Made by a program: the position numbers and the translations under genes
Notes under the pieces: model-generated
Told to the model about the DNA's origin: nothing
The model's database searches: none
The model's input: the letters and a program-made list of their open reading frames with translations, nothing else
Part shown: piece by piece, positions 30,537-39,155 of the stretch
How the letters are laid out: each line of letters opens with the position of its first letter
How positions within the stretch are numbered: position 1 is the first letter of the stretch
NCBI RefSeq assembly: GCF_001921215.1
Contig: NZ_MSIF01000001.1
Location: 682,001 to 746,000 of the forward strand
Direction: 5' to 3'
DNA: 64,000 bases
DNA from: Actinophytocola xinjiangensis
Lineage (GTDB): Bacteria > Actinomycetota > Actinomycetes > Mycobacteriales > Pseudonocardiaceae

Positions 30537-31977
30537 GCTCCAGCAGCGCCCGCACCCGCTCCCGCACCCCCGCCGGGTAGGCACCGGCGAACGAGCTGTG
30601 CGCCGGTCGGTGCTCCAGCAGGCAGTCGTACACCGCTCTCGGTCCGACCTTCGCGGCCTTCTCCCGCTCGGTGTAGCAGGCCAGGATCGGCAGGATCGGC
30701 CCGGCGTTCACCCCGACCCGGTCCACCGGGTGCTGGCGGGTGCCCACCGCCCACAGCAGCTCGGCGGGATCGGCCGGGTCGACGTCGTCGTCGAGCACGA
30801 ACAGCTTCGGCACGGTGAAGCCGAACTTCGTCGGCCACACCACCTCGCCGATGCGCGCGCACAGCGTCGTGGAGTCCAGCCCGGCCCGCCGCCAGTCCGC
30901 CGGCACGGTCACCACCATCCAGTGGTTGGCCGTCTCGAACGGGCACCACACCGTGGTGACCGGCAGGCCGGCCGCGCGCAGCAGACCCAGCGCCTCGGCG
31001 GCGAAGCACACCCCGGCCGCCGTGTGGTAGTCGTCGACCGGCCGGCCCTCGGCGATCACCGGCCACACCGGGTCGTCCCGGTGGGTGATGGCGGTGATCG
31101 TGTACACGGGCTCGCGGCCCGTGCCGGAGACCAGGTAGCCGGGGAACTCGCCGAACGGGCCCTCGTCGGCGTCCCGGCCGGGGGACACGTGACCCTCGAT
31201 CACCACCTCGGCGGTGGTCGGGACGGCCAGGTCCACCGTCGCGCAGCGGACCAGCTCCACCGGTTGGTCGTAGAACGCCCCGAGGTAGCCGACCTCGTCG
31301 ACGTCGCGCGCCAGCGGCATGCTGGACACGAACGGCGTCGCCGGCGGCCCGCCCTGGAACAGCGCGAACGGCATCGGCTCGCCCCGGTCGGCCCACTGGC
31401 GCCAGATCACGCCCAGGTGCTGGGAGGGCACGAACAGCCCGGTCATCCGGTGCCCGTCGAGCTTCTGCACGCGCGAGATCGACCAGTTCGTCCACGACCC
31501 GTCCGGGGTACGGACCACGATCGTGCCCCAGGTGTTCACGTACGGTCCGCCGTCGCCGTCGTGCACCACCGGCACCGGCCACCGGTCGAGGTCGGCCTCG
31601 GCCCCCAGCGCCACGTGCCGCTGGCACGGCCCGTCGGCCACGATCCTGGGCGGGACCGGCGGCAGGTCCCGCACCCGCGCCAGCCGGTCGACGATCGCCG
31701 CCGGCGCGGTCGCCGGGTCGAGGCCGAGCGAGAGCGCGACCCGCGCCAGCGGGAGGTCCGCGCGGCTGGACAGCGCGGCCGGTGCGCCGAGCAGCCGCGC
31801 GCCGGGCACCGCGCACGCCGGCCGGGTGAACAGCGGTGCGGGAGAACGGTTCTCGTAGCCGTGCCGGGTGTAGGCGGCGACCTCCAGGTCGGGGTCGATC
31901 GGCTCGTCGACGACCCGCAGGTCGCCGAGGGCGGCCAGGGCGTCCAGGTGGTCGCGCAGGTCAGGGATGCCGGTCAT
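30532..31977 (-). CDS. UbiD-family prenyl-FMN-dependent decarboxylase
   Basis: A 481-residue reversible decarboxylase. The signature DEGPFGEFPGY with the two acidic catalytic positions and the N-terminal RDHLDALAALGDL pattern are present. Length and sequence recall the Fdc1 (ferulic/cinnamic acid decarboxylase) branch and secondary-metabolite relatives such as TtnD more than ubiquinone UbiD; this is by eye. It needs prenylated FMN, and a UbiX is encoded 5 kb away in the same cluster. It is last in the operon after the flavin reductase, with a GGAGG site before its ATG. With caffeate it would give 4-vinylcatechol; other aryl or acrylic acids are possible. Confidence 0.88.
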   Translation of the reverse strand: MTGIPDLRDHLDALAALGDLRVVDEPIDPDLEVAAYTRHGYENRSPAPLFTRPACAVPGARLLGAPAALSSRADLPLARVALSLGLDPATAPAAIVDRLARVRDLPPVPPRIVADGPCQRHVALGAEADLDRWPVPVVHDGDGGPYVNTWGTIVVRTPDGSWTNWSISRVQKLDGHRMTGLFVPSQHLGVIWRQWADRGEPMPFALFQGGPPATPFVSSMPLARDVDEVGYLGAFYDQPVELVRCATVDLAVPTTAEVVIEGHVSPGRDADEGPFGEFPGYLVSGTGREPVYTITAITHRDDPVWPVIAEGRPVDDYHTAAGVCFAAEALGLLRAAGLPVTTVWCPFETANHWMVVTVPADWRRAGLDSTTLCARIGEVVWPTKFGFTVPKLFVLDDDVDPADPAELLWAVGTRQHPVDRVGVNAGPILPILACYTEREKAAKVGPRAVYDCLLEHRPAHSSFAGAYPAGVRERVRALLER

Positions 31978-32476
31978 GGTCCTCCGTCGGGAAGTCCGCT
32001 ATGGCGGTGAAACCGCCCTGGTAGAACAGCAGCGGCGCGCCGGTGCCGATCGCCGTGCCGGTGACCAGGCCCAGGACCAGCACGTGGTCGCCGCCGTCGT
32101 GCCGGCTCCACGGCTCACAGTCCACATAGGCCAGACAGCCGGCCAGTCGCCGGCCGCCCCCGTCGCCGCGCCAGGCCACCTCCGACAGGCGCCGCCCGCC
32201 GGCGAAGTGCACGGCCAGGTCGCGCTGGCCGGCGGCGAGGATGTTCACCGTGAACGGGACCGCGCCCAGCGCCCGGCCCGCCCGGCTGGCCCGGTCCACC
32301 GACACCAGCACCAGCGGCGGGCGCAGCGACACCGAGGCGAACGCGTTCACCGTGAGACCGCGCACGCCGTCGGGGCCCGGATAGGTGATGACCGTGACCC
32401 CGCTGGCGAACCGGCCGAGCAGGGTGCGGAACCGGGTGGGGTCGACGGTCCCGCCTCGGTGGTCAGTCCTGGGCAC
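31961..32476 (-). CDS. Flavin reductase (DIM6/NTAB family)
   Basis: A 171-residue flavin reductase domain protein with LLGRFASGVTVITY at the N-terminus and LTVNAFASVSLRPPLVLVSVD as the flavin-binding region. It would supply reduced FAD to the two-component HpaB-type hydroxylase encoded two genes upstream, as HpaC or SgcE6 do. The GTG start lies 14 bases inside the end of the dioxygenase gene, and its own end overlaps the UbiD start, so the operon is tightly coupled. Confidence 0.9.
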   Translation of the reverse strand: MPRTDHRGGTVDPTRFRTLLGRFASGVTVITYPGPDGVRGLTVNAFASVSLRPPLVLVSVDRASRAGRALGAVPFTVNILAAGQRDLAVHFAGGRRLSEVAWRGDGGGRRLAGCLAYVDCEPWSRHDGGDHVLVLGLVTGTAIGTGAPLLFYQGGFTAIADFPTEDHDRHP

Positions 32477-33221
32477 GGGCCAGCACGAAGTCGTGGCCGG
32501 CCTCGAGGGTGTGCTCGCCCGGCGCGGGTCGCAGTACCAGTTCGTCCTTCACCCCACCGGCGACGTCGCTGTCCAGCCACGGGTCACCGGCGAAGTACAG
32601 CTGGGTGGTGAGCGTCCGGTGGCCCGGCGCGGAGATCTTGAAGTGCACGTGCGCCGGCCGCCAGGCATGCATGCCCAGCAGGGCGAACAGCCGCCCGGAC
32701 GGCCCCGCCGAGGGCACCTGGTAGGCGCCGGGGACCACGGTGGCGATGTCGTAGCGGCCCTCGTCGTCGGCGACCACCCTGGCGCGCAGGTTGTGCTCGG
32801 GCAGCGCCGGCACGAAGTGCGAGTAGCCGCCGGCCATGTCCGCCTGCCAGGTGTCCAGGACCGCGCCCGGCAGCGGCCCGCCGTCGGCCGACCGCACCCG
32901 CCCGGTCAGCCGCAGCCGCTCGCCCGGCTCGTCGTCCTGCTGGGGCAGCGCGCACGGCGAGTACAGCAGCGGCGCGTCCGGCACGTGGAACGGGCCCTCG
33001 ACCGCCCCGGCGCTGGCCCCGGGGCCAGCGCCGTTGTGGGTCTCCACGGTGGACTCGAAGAGGATGTCGAGCAGCAGGTGCCACTCCGCGGCGTCACCCA
33101 GCTCGACGACGAACTCCTTGAGGTCGTGGTACTCCCCGTAGGTGATGCCGTGGCGCACCAGGGAGTCCCGCAGGTGCGCGATCAGTTCCGCGGCGAAGGT
33201 CGCCACCCGCTGGGAGGTCAT
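32463..33221 (-). CDS. Intradiol ring-cleavage (catechol 1,2-) dioxygenase
   Basis: A 252-residue non-haem Fe(III) dioxygenase. Family markers in order are EGPFHVPDAPL, LDTWQADMAGGYSHF (first Tyr ligand), GRYDIATVVPGAYQVPSAGP (second Tyr) and RPAHVHFKI (two His ligands). It cleaves a catechol between the hydroxyls to a cis,cis-muconate. The N-terminal dimerisation region of catechol and hydroxyquinol dioxygenases is present. The ATG overlaps the hydroxylase stop (ATGA). An intradiol enzyme inside an NRPS cluster is unusual; a caffeoyl, vinyl or alkyl catechol from the neighbouring enzymes is the likely substrate, not proven. Confidence 0.9.
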   Translation of the reverse strand: MTSQRVATFAAELIAHLRDSLVRHGITYGEYHDLKEFVVELGDAAEWHLLLDILFESTVETHNGAGPGASAGAVEGPFHVPDAPLLYSPCALPQQDDEPGERLRLTGRVRSADGGPLPGAVLDTWQADMAGGYSHFVPALPEHNLRARVVADDEGRYDIATVVPGAYQVPSAGPSGRLFALLGMHAWRPAHVHFKISAPGHRTLTTQLYFAGDPWLDSDVAGGVKDELVLRPAPGEHTLEAGHDFVLARAQD

Positions 33222-34747
33222 GTCCGCTCCTTGCCGTCGAGGTGACCGTCGAGGTGACCGTCGCCGCCACCGGCGAGGTCCGGGACGGTCCAGCCGTCCA
33301 GGTCGTACTCGGCCAGGCAGCGTTCGACCAGGTCGTCGAACTCGCCGAGCCGTCCGCTGTTCTCCATGGCCGTCACCAGGTCCACCCGCACGGCCTCGTG
33401 GTTGCCCGCGTAGTTGCGCTCGTACAGCTCGTGCCGGCCACCGAACTCGGTGCCGGTGGCGTCCCACAACAGCTTCATCACCTTCACCCGCTCCACGGCG
33501 GTGGTGCCGCCGCTGCCCCGCAGGTACTTGTCCAGGTAGGGCCGCACCGCCGGGTTCGCGAAGTCCCGCGCGCTGGAGTTGACGTAGATCAGCCCACTGC
33601 CGACGTCCTGCTGGACGATCTCCCGGATCCTCGGGTAGCCCACGGTCATGAACCACCGGTAGGCCATGCCGTACTCGGGGTTGGGCAGCACGGACCCGTC
33701 GTGCCATGGCACCGGGTCGCGGGCCATCGCGGTGCCCAGCCCGGCGAACAGGTTGCGCCAGGCCAGCACCTCGCCGAGCCGGGCCCGGACCCCGCGGAAC
33801 CCGCCGGTGCCGGTGATCCGCAGCGCCTTGGCCAGCAGCCCGGCGACGAACTCCAGCTTCACCGTCAGCCGCACACAGCCCTGGAAGGTGAACCGGGGCA
33901 GGAAACCGGAGGCGGGGAAGAACGAGTTCGCCCGCTCCACGTCGCGGTGGACGAACACGTCCTCCCACGGCACCAGCACCCGGTCCAGCACGAAGATCGT
34001 GTCGTTCTCGTCCATTCTGGACGAGAGCGGGTAGTCGAAAGGGCTCGCCGAGGCGGTGGCGGCGGTGTAGGAAGGCCGGCAGATCAGCTTCACGCCCGGC
34101 GCGCCGACCGGCACGGTGAACACCACCGCGAACTCCGGGCTGCTGATCGCCAACCCGTGGTGGGCCACGAAGTTGTAGTGCGTGATGGCCGATCCGGTCG
34201 CCACCACCTTGGCGCCGCTGACCACCAGCCCCGCGTCGGTCTCCCGTTCCACGTGGACGAACGTGTCGCCGACCTGGTCGGCCGGCAGGCCACGGTCCAC
34301 CGGCGGGTGGATGATCGCGTGGTTCCAGTACAGGACCTCCTCCTGGGAGCGGCGGTACCAGCGCAGCGCGTTCTCCTCGAACGGCGCGTAGAACGGCGCG
34401 TTGGCGCCCAGCGTGCCGAGGAAGCTGGCCTTGTAGTCGGGGCTACGGCCCATCCAGCCGTAGGTCATCCGCGCCCAAGCGGTGATCGCCTCCTTGTCCC
34501 GCACCAGGTCGGCGGCGTCGCGGGCGGCGCGGAAGAACGCGTGGGTCCGCCCGCCGCTGCCGGTGTCGGTCGGCGCGGTGAGCCGCCCGGCGGTCGCCGG
34601 GTCGTGCAGCGCGTCGTAGAGCCGGGCGATCATCCGCACCGGGTTGCGGAAGGCCGGGTGGGTGGTCACGTCGGCGACCCGTTCCCCGTCCAGCCACACC
34701 TCGCGCCCGTCGCGCAGGCTCTCCACGTACTCGTCGCCGGTCAGCAC
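33218..34747 (-). CDS. HpaB-type FAD-dependent aromatic 3-hydroxylase
   Basis: A 509-residue 4-hydroxyphenylacetate 3-monooxygenase family protein. The N-terminal MTGDEYVESLRDGREV-like start, VTTHPAFRNPVR, YGWMGRSPDYKASF and VGSGLIYVNSSARDF blocks are close, from memory, to Sam5, the p-coumarate 3-hydroxylase of Saccharothrix espanaensis. It should hydroxylate a phenol ortho to its OH, turning p-coumarate into caffeate, or a beta-tyrosyl unit as SgcC does. It uses reduced FAD from the flavin reductase downstream. The GTG start overlaps the end of the ammonia-lyase gene (GTGCTGA). Confidence 0.9.
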   Translation of the reverse strand: MLTGDEYVESLRDGREVWLDGERVADVTTHPAFRNPVRMIARLYDALHDPATAGRLTAPTDTGSGGRTHAFFRAARDAADLVRDKEAITAWARMTYGWMGRSPDYKASFLGTLGANAPFYAPFEENALRWYRRSQEEVLYWNHAIIHPPVDRGLPADQVGDTFVHVERETDAGLVVSGAKVVATGSAITHYNFVAHHGLAISSPEFAVVFTVPVGAPGVKLICRPSYTAATASASPFDYPLSSRMDENDTIFVLDRVLVPWEDVFVHRDVERANSFFPASGFLPRFTFQGCVRLTVKLEFVAGLLAKALRITGTGGFRGVRARLGEVLAWRNLFAGLGTAMARDPVPWHDGSVLPNPEYGMAYRWFMTVGYPRIREIVQQDVGSGLIYVNSSARDFANPAVRPYLDKYLRGSGGTTAVERVKVMKLLWDATGTEFGGRHELYERNYAGNHEAVRVDLVTAMENSGRLGEFDDLVERCLAEYDLDGWTVPDLAGGGDGHLDGHLDGKERT

Positions 34748-36369
34748 GCCGGCACCGCCACGGTCGTGGTCACCTCGCGTCGCAGGGTCCCGGCGCGGAT
34801 CAGTTCGGCCACGGCGGCCACGTCGCCGTCCAGGCGCCGGTCGCCGGAGACGAACGGGGACACCGACCGGATCAGCTCGTGCGCCCGGCGTACCGCCGGT
34901 GCCGCCAGCTCCACCCCGCGCAGCTCGACCGCCTGTGCCAGCGCCAGCAGGTGGATGGCGGCGACCTGGCGGGTCAGCTCGACCACGGTGCGGGCGTCGC
35001 GCGCGGCGATGGTGCCCATGCTGACCTTGTCCTGGTTGTGCGCCTCGGTGGAGCGGGAGAACACGGTGGCGGGACCGGAGTGCTTGAGCGCCTCGGCGGT
35101 GATCGCCGAGCAGGCGATCTGCATGCCCTTGAACCCGTGCTCGACCCCGGCGTCCTCGTGGTCGTCGGGGTGCGGGACGGCGAGGTTGGCCGGCAGGCCG
35201 GCGTTGAACTTCTCGTCCACCACCAGTTCGAGTTGGCGGTCGAGCAGGTCGGCGACGTTGGCGACGGCGACCTTGAGGCTGTCCATGGCCTGGCCGAGGT
35301 GTCCGGCGTAGAAGTTGCCGCCGTGGTGGACCTGCCCGGCCGCCCCGGCGAACAGCGGGTTGTCGGTACTGGAGTTGATCTCGGTGCGGACCCACCGGCC
35401 CGCCCAGTCCAGCGTGTCCCGCAGCACTCCGGTCACGTGCGGGGCGCAGCGGATCGAGTACTTGTCCTGGATGCGTTCGTCCTGCCGCACGTAGCCGCGT
35501 CCGTCCAGCGACTCGGTGCGGGTCAGGATGTCCTCGTAGGAGGTGGTCAGCGCGGAGCCGTCGAGCAGGGCGCGGATCGTGGCGGCGCTGGTGGTCTGCC
35601 CGGGGTGGGGCTTGCTGTCGTGGACGAACGGGTGGAAGTGCGAGGCGTTGCCGCGCAACGCCTCGCAGGCCATGGCGGTGGCCAGGTCGGCGACGAAGGC
35701 GAGTTCGGTGGCGTCGGCGCAGGCCAGCGCGGCGAACGCGGCGGTGAACGACGTGCCGTTGATCAGCGCCAGACCTTCCTTGGGCTCCAACGAGAGCGGG
35801 GCGAGCCCTTCGTCGGCCAGGGCGTCGGCCGCCGGACGCGTCCGGCCACGGTGGCCGACCTCGACCTCGCCGATCAGCGCGCCCGCGACGTAGCACAGGG
35901 GCACCAGGTCGCCGCTGGCGCCGAGCGAGCCCAGCTCCGGGATCCGGGGCGTGATCCCGCGTTCCACCAGACGCAACAGCAGCTCGACCAGCTCCGGGCG
36001 GACCCCGGACGCGCCCCTGGCCAGCGAGTTGGCCCGGATCAGCAGGGTCGCCCTGGCCACATCGTCCTCGGCGAGCGGTCCGGCGCCGTTGAGGTGGTAG
36101 AGCACCAGGTTGCGTTGCAGCCGGGCGGCCCGCTCGGGGGCGACGTGCCGTTCGACGCTGTCGCCGAAGCCCGTGGTGACCCCGTAGACCGGGATCCGCT
36201 TGTCGACCAGTGCCCGCCGCAGCTCCAGCGACGAGACCATCGCCGCGACCGCGTCGTCGGCCACGCGCAGGGTGATCGTGTCGGACGTCCTGGCCACGGC
36301 CAGGACGTCCTCGATGGTGAGATGGTGCCCGTCGAGCACCATGGTGGCGCCCGGTCCTGGTTCGGTCAT
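34741..36369 (-). CDS. MIO aromatic amino acid ammonia-lyase or aminomutase
   Basis: A 542-residue member of the HAL/PAL/TAL family. The MIO triad Ala151-Ser152-Gly153 lies in ELGSLGASGDL, the catalytic Tyr is Tyr62 (VYGVTTGFG), and DKYSIRCAP and the EAHNQDKVS block are present. The selectivity site reads NLVLYHLNGAG (Tyr91-His92); in known enzymes a His here favours tyrosine, so tyrosine is a reasonable guess over phenylalanine or histidine. Deamination would give p-coumarate; 2,3-aminomutation would give beta-tyrosine, and the two cannot be separated by eye. It is first in the operon with hydroxylase, dioxygenase, flavin reductase and decarboxylase. AAGGAG precedes the ATG. Confidence 0.88.
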   Translation of the reverse strand: MTEPGPGATMVLDGHHLTIEDVLAVARTSDTITLRVADDAVAAMVSSLELRRALVDKRIPVYGVTTGFGDSVERHVAPERAARLQRNLVLYHLNGAGPLAEDDVARATLLIRANSLARGASGVRPELVELLLRLVERGITPRIPELGSLGASGDLVPLCYVAGALIGEVEVGHRGRTRPAADALADEGLAPLSLEPKEGLALINGTSFTAAFAALACADATELAFVADLATAMACEALRGNASHFHPFVHDSKPHPGQTTSAATIRALLDGSALTTSYEDILTRTESLDGRGYVRQDERIQDKYSIRCAPHVTGVLRDTLDWAGRWVRTEINSSTDNPLFAGAAGQVHHGGNFYAGHLGQAMDSLKVAVANVADLLDRQLELVVDEKFNAGLPANLAVPHPDDHEDAGVEHGFKGMQIACSAITAEALKHSGPATVFSRSTEAHNQDKVSMGTIAARDARTVVELTRQVAAIHLLALAQAVELRGVELAAPAVRRAHELIRSVSPFVSGDRRLDGDVAAVAELIRAGTLRREVTTTVAVPAC

Positions 36370-36555
36370 CGACGCTCCTTGTCCTCGCCGAAAAGTCTTG
36401 TCACCGGTGCGCCCGGCTGTCGTCGGCCCCAGGACCCATTCACATTTCCTTAAACCTTTTCCGTGGCGTCCGTCGAGGTCGGGGCCGTAACCTCGAAATG
36501 GCCAGGGCGACACATCGGGTCCAATTAGTTGGCCAAGTGAAATGGGGTCGACCGA
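36370..36555. promoter_or_regulatory. Divergent control region, ammonia-lyase operon / LuxR operon
   Basis: An AT-richer stretch between two divergent operons. CCAATTAGTTGG (36521-36532), a dyad with 4-base arms, lies 24 bases before the LuxR start and is a candidate operator. On the minus strand a CTTTTCGGCGAGGACAAGGAG leader precedes the ammonia-lyase ATG. No convincing -35/-10 pair was fixed for either direction. Confidence 0.4.
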
Positions 36556-37176
36556 ATGACGGCACCACCCGGGGAAATCAGGGTCCTGGTCAACGAACGC
36601 GAGTCCGTGGTCCGGTCGGCCATCGCCCGGCTCGGTGGGATCGTCTGTGCCGGCGCGGTCGGGGACCCGGCCGACGTCGTCGGGGCGGTGGCCGCGACCG
36701 GTGCGCGGGTCGTGGTCTACGACGAGGCGGGCCTGGGGCACCAGGCCGTGTCCGAGTCGCTGGCCGGCCTGGTCGCCCCCCGCGCGGTGGTGCTGGCCGG
36801 TGACGGTGTCCCGCCCGCGCGGCACCTGGCCGGCGGTGCCTTCGGCCTGGTGCCGCGCACGGCCGCCCCGGCGGAACTGGGGCTGGCGATCCGGGCGGTG
36901 GCCGGGGGCGGGATGTACCTGGCGGCCGACCACGCCGGGCGCCTGCTGGAGACCCTGACCGGTGGTTCCGGCGTTCGCGGGCTGACCCTGCGCCAGCACG
37001 AGGTGCTCGACCTGCTGGCCACCGGCGCCTCCAACGCCGAGATCGCCTCGGTGCTCTCGGTGAGCGAGAAAACCGTGAAATCACATGTGTCGGGCATTCT
37101 CAACCGGCTCAACCTGCGCAACCGCACCCAGGTGCTGGCCTACCTGATGAGCTGCGAACGGATCCCGGTCCGATGA
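36556..37176 (+). CDS. LuxR-family (NarL-type) regulator with atypical receiver
   Basis: A 206-residue regulator. The C-terminal LuxR helix-turn-helix (LTLRQHEVLDLLATGASNAEIASVLSVSEKTVKSHV, about residues 140-175) is complete. The N-terminal 120 residues look like a response-regulator receiver, but the usual acidic pair at its start reads VLVNERESVV; an Asp56 (VVVYDEAG) may be the phosphorylation residue. Such orphan atypical receivers are common in antibiotic clusters and may answer to end products. No sensor kinase is nearby. Its stop overlaps the UbiX start, so it is co-transcribed with the cofactor gene and probably controls the divergent ammonia-lyase operon. Confidence 0.85.
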   Translation: MTAPPGEIRVLVNERESVVRSAIARLGGIVCAGAVGDPADVVGAVAATGARVVVYDEAGLGHQAVSESLAGLVAPRAVVLAGDGVPPARHLAGGAFGLVPRTAAPAELGLAIRAVAGGGMYLAADHAGRLLETLTGGSGVRGLTLRQHEVLDLLATGASNAEIASVLSVSEKTVKSHVSGILNRLNLRNRTQVLAYLMSCERIPVR

Positions 37177-37784
37177 GCGGCCCCCGCCGGATCGTCGTCG
37201 GCGTGACCGGCGCGACCGGGACGGTGTACGCGGTGCGGCTGTTGACGGCGTGCCGTTCGGCCGGCCTGGAGACCCATCTCGTGGTGTCCTCGTCGGGCGA
37301 GCTGACCAGGGCGACCGAGACCGACCTGAGCCGTGCGGACCTGCACGGGCTGGCCGACGTGGTGCACCGGCCCGGCGACTTCACCGCCCCGGTGGCCAGC
37401 GGTTCGTTCCCCACGATGGGCATGGTGGTCGCGCCGTGCTCGGTGCGCACGCTCTCGGCGATCGCCTACGGCACCACCGACAACCTGCTCACCCGCGCGG
37501 CCGACGTGACCCTCAAGGAGCGCCGGCGGCTGGTGCTGCTGTTCCGCGAGACGCCGTTGACCATGGGCCACATCCGGGCGATGGCGGCGGCGACCGAGTC
37601 GGGCGCGGTGGTTTTCCCCCCGGTACCGGCGTTCTACACCCGACCGGACTCGCTGGCCGACGTCGTCGAGCACACCGTCGCCCGGGTTCTTGACCAATTT
37701 GGACTGTCCACTGTGCTCGATGTGCCGCGGTGGGGCCTGTCCGGCGTGGACGGAAGGAATTATCAGCGTTCGTCCTCGGCGTAA
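37173..37784 (+). CDS. UbiX-family flavin prenyltransferase
   Basis: A 203-residue flavoprotein with the N-terminal VVGVTGATGTVYAVRLL Rossmann motif, GSFPTMGMVVAPCSVRTLS and the RRLVLLFRETPLTMGHIR block typical of UbiX/Pad1. It joins dimethylallyl phosphate to FMN to make the prenyl-FMN cofactor that UbiD enzymes need. Pairing with the UbiD decarboxylase in the same cluster is strong functional evidence for both calls. It is coupled to the LuxR gene by an ATGA overlap. Confidence 0.93.
   Translation: MSGPRRIVVGVTGATGTVYAVRLLTACRSAGLETHLVVSSSGELTRATETDLSRADLHGLADVVHRPGDFTAPVASGSFPTMGMVVAPCSVRTLSAIAYGTTDNLLTRAADVTLKERRRLVLLFRETPLTMGHIRAMAAATESGAVVFPPVPAFYTRPDSLADVVEHTVARVLDQFGLSTVLDVPRWGLSGVDGRNYQRSSSA
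37705..37715 (+). repeat. Copy 3 of the 11-mer TGTCCACTGTG
   Basis: Lies near the 3' end of the UbiX gene, encoding Leu-Ser-Thr-Val in the same frame as copy 1 and sharing the preceding C with it (12 identical bases). Confidence 0.6.
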
Positions 37785-37792
37785 TCAGTCGG

Positions 37793-37822
37793 TTGCCCAC
37801 CGTGACATCGTTTCGTTATGCT
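37793..37822 (+). promoter_or_regulatory. Candidate promoter of the MFS exporter gene
   Basis: TTGCCC (37793-37798) and TATGCT (37817-37822) are separated by 18 bases. The in-frame ATG at 37818 falls inside this -10 box, which argues that translation starts further down at the GTG preceded by GAGGGG. Confidence 0.5.
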
Positions 37823-37865
37823 TGAAGATCACATTGACCACGACGTGTTGAGGGGTTTCTTTCTC

Positions 37866-39152
37866 GTGGATGAATCGACGGCGGATGACACCGGCACGGT
37901 GGGAACTGGGACCGAGGACGGGGTTGAGCCAACCACTTCCGCACCCGGTCGCCTGCCCGCCGCCTTCTACCGGCTGTTCTCCGCGGCCGTGGTCAGCGGC
38001 CTCGGCGACGGGCTGCGGTACACGGCCCTGCCGCTGCTGGCCGCGAGCATCAGCGACCGGCCGAGCGTCGTCGCGACGGTGACCGTGGCCGGCATGCTGC
38101 CCTGGCTGCTGTTCGGGCTGCTGGCCGGAGTCCTCGCGGACCGGGCCGACCGGCGTTCGCTGATGTGGATCACCGACTTCACGCGGTCGCTGCTGATCGC
38201 CGGGTTCGCGCTGCTGGTCGCCACGAGCACGATGTCGATCTGGCTGATCGCCGTCTTCGCGTTCGTCATCGGCTGTGCGCAGGTCATGTTCGACACCGCC
38301 GCCGGCGCGTTCCTGCCGGCCGTCGTCGCGCCGGAACAACTCGGCGCGGCCAACGGCCGGTTGATGTCGGCGCAGGTGCTGACCTCCCAGTTCATCGGCC
38401 CGCCGATCGCCGGCCTGCTGTTCGCGGTGTCGGTGGTGTGGCTGTTCGTCATCGACTCCATCGGGTTCCTGGTGGCCGCCGTGCTGGTGCTGACGCTGCG
38501 CGTGGCCAGGCAGGGCCCGGCGACCAGCGGCGGCTCGGTCGGCTCCGACCTGATGGACGGCCTGCGCTGGCTCAACCGGCACCGCGTGCTGCGCGACCAG
38601 TCGGTGCTCTACGTGGCGATGGCGTTCGTCAGTGGCGCCCTGCTCGGCGTGTTCGTGCTCTACGTCAAGCAGGACCTCGACCTCGGCGGCTTCGGCTACG
38701 GCCTGCTGATGGCGTGCTTCGCGCTGGGCAACCTCGTGGTGGCGCCGCTGGTGCCGAGGATCCGGGGCGCGGTCGGCGACCGGGTCTCGCTGTCGGCGTC
38801 GGTGGTCACCGTGGTGGTGACGCTCACGGCGCTCGGCACGCTGCCGCACCCGGTCGTCGCCGGCCTCGCGCTGCTGCTGTTCGGCGGGGCTGTGATGAAC
38901 TGGATGGTCGTCACGGTCACCATGCGCCAGGAGATGGTGCCCGACCAGCTGCTCGGCCGGGTGACCAGCACCTACCGCATGCTGGGCTTCGCGGCCAACC
39001 CGTTCGGCGCGCTGGCCGGCGGGGCGATCGCCACGGCCGTCGGCATCCGGTCGATGCTGCTGGTCGGCGCTGCGGTGGTCGTGGTGTCCGCGCTGGCGTT
39101 CCGCCGGGGCCTGGACAGCCAGCAGATCCTGGATGACGAACCGGCCGGCTGA
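37866..39152 (+). CDS. MFS exporter, EntS/DHA3-like
   Basis: A 428-residue, twelve-helix major facilitator protein with LAGVLADRADRRSLMWITD between helices 2 and 3 and QVMFDTAAGAFLPAVV in the helix 4-5 region, as in EntS-like and macrolide-type exporters. The start is placed at GTG 37866, ten bases after GAGGGG; a longer frame from an ATG at 37818 would begin inside the predicted promoter. It lies between the UbiX and aminotransferase genes in the cluster and likely exports the cluster product, giving self-protection. Confidence 0.87.
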   Translation: MDESTADDTGTVGTGTEDGVEPTTSAPGRLPAAFYRLFSAAVVSGLGDGLRYTALPLLAASISDRPSVVATVTVAGMLPWLLFGLLAGVLADRADRRSLMWITDFTRSLLIAGFALLVATSTMSIWLIAVFAFVIGCAQVMFDTAAGAFLPAVVAPEQLGAANGRLMSAQVLTSQFIGPPIAGLLFAVSVVWLFVIDSIGFLVAAVLVLTLRVARQGPATSGGSVGSDLMDGLRWLNRHRVLRDQSVLYVAMAFVSGALLGVFVLYVKQDLDLGGFGYGLLMACFALGNLVVAPLVPRIRGAVGDRVSLSASVVTVVVTLTALGTLPHPVVAGLALLLFGGAVMNWMVVTVTMRQEMVPDQLLGRVTSTYRMLGFAANPFGALAGGAIATAVGIRSMLLVGAAVVVVSALAFRRGLDSQQILDDEPAG

Positions 39153-39155
39153 CCG

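Noticed and set aside
37818-37865. ATG start 16 codons upstream for the MFS exporter
   Set aside because: The ATG lies inside a good -10 box (TATGCT), and a GTG with GAGGGG ten bases upstream lies downstream of the predicted transcription start.
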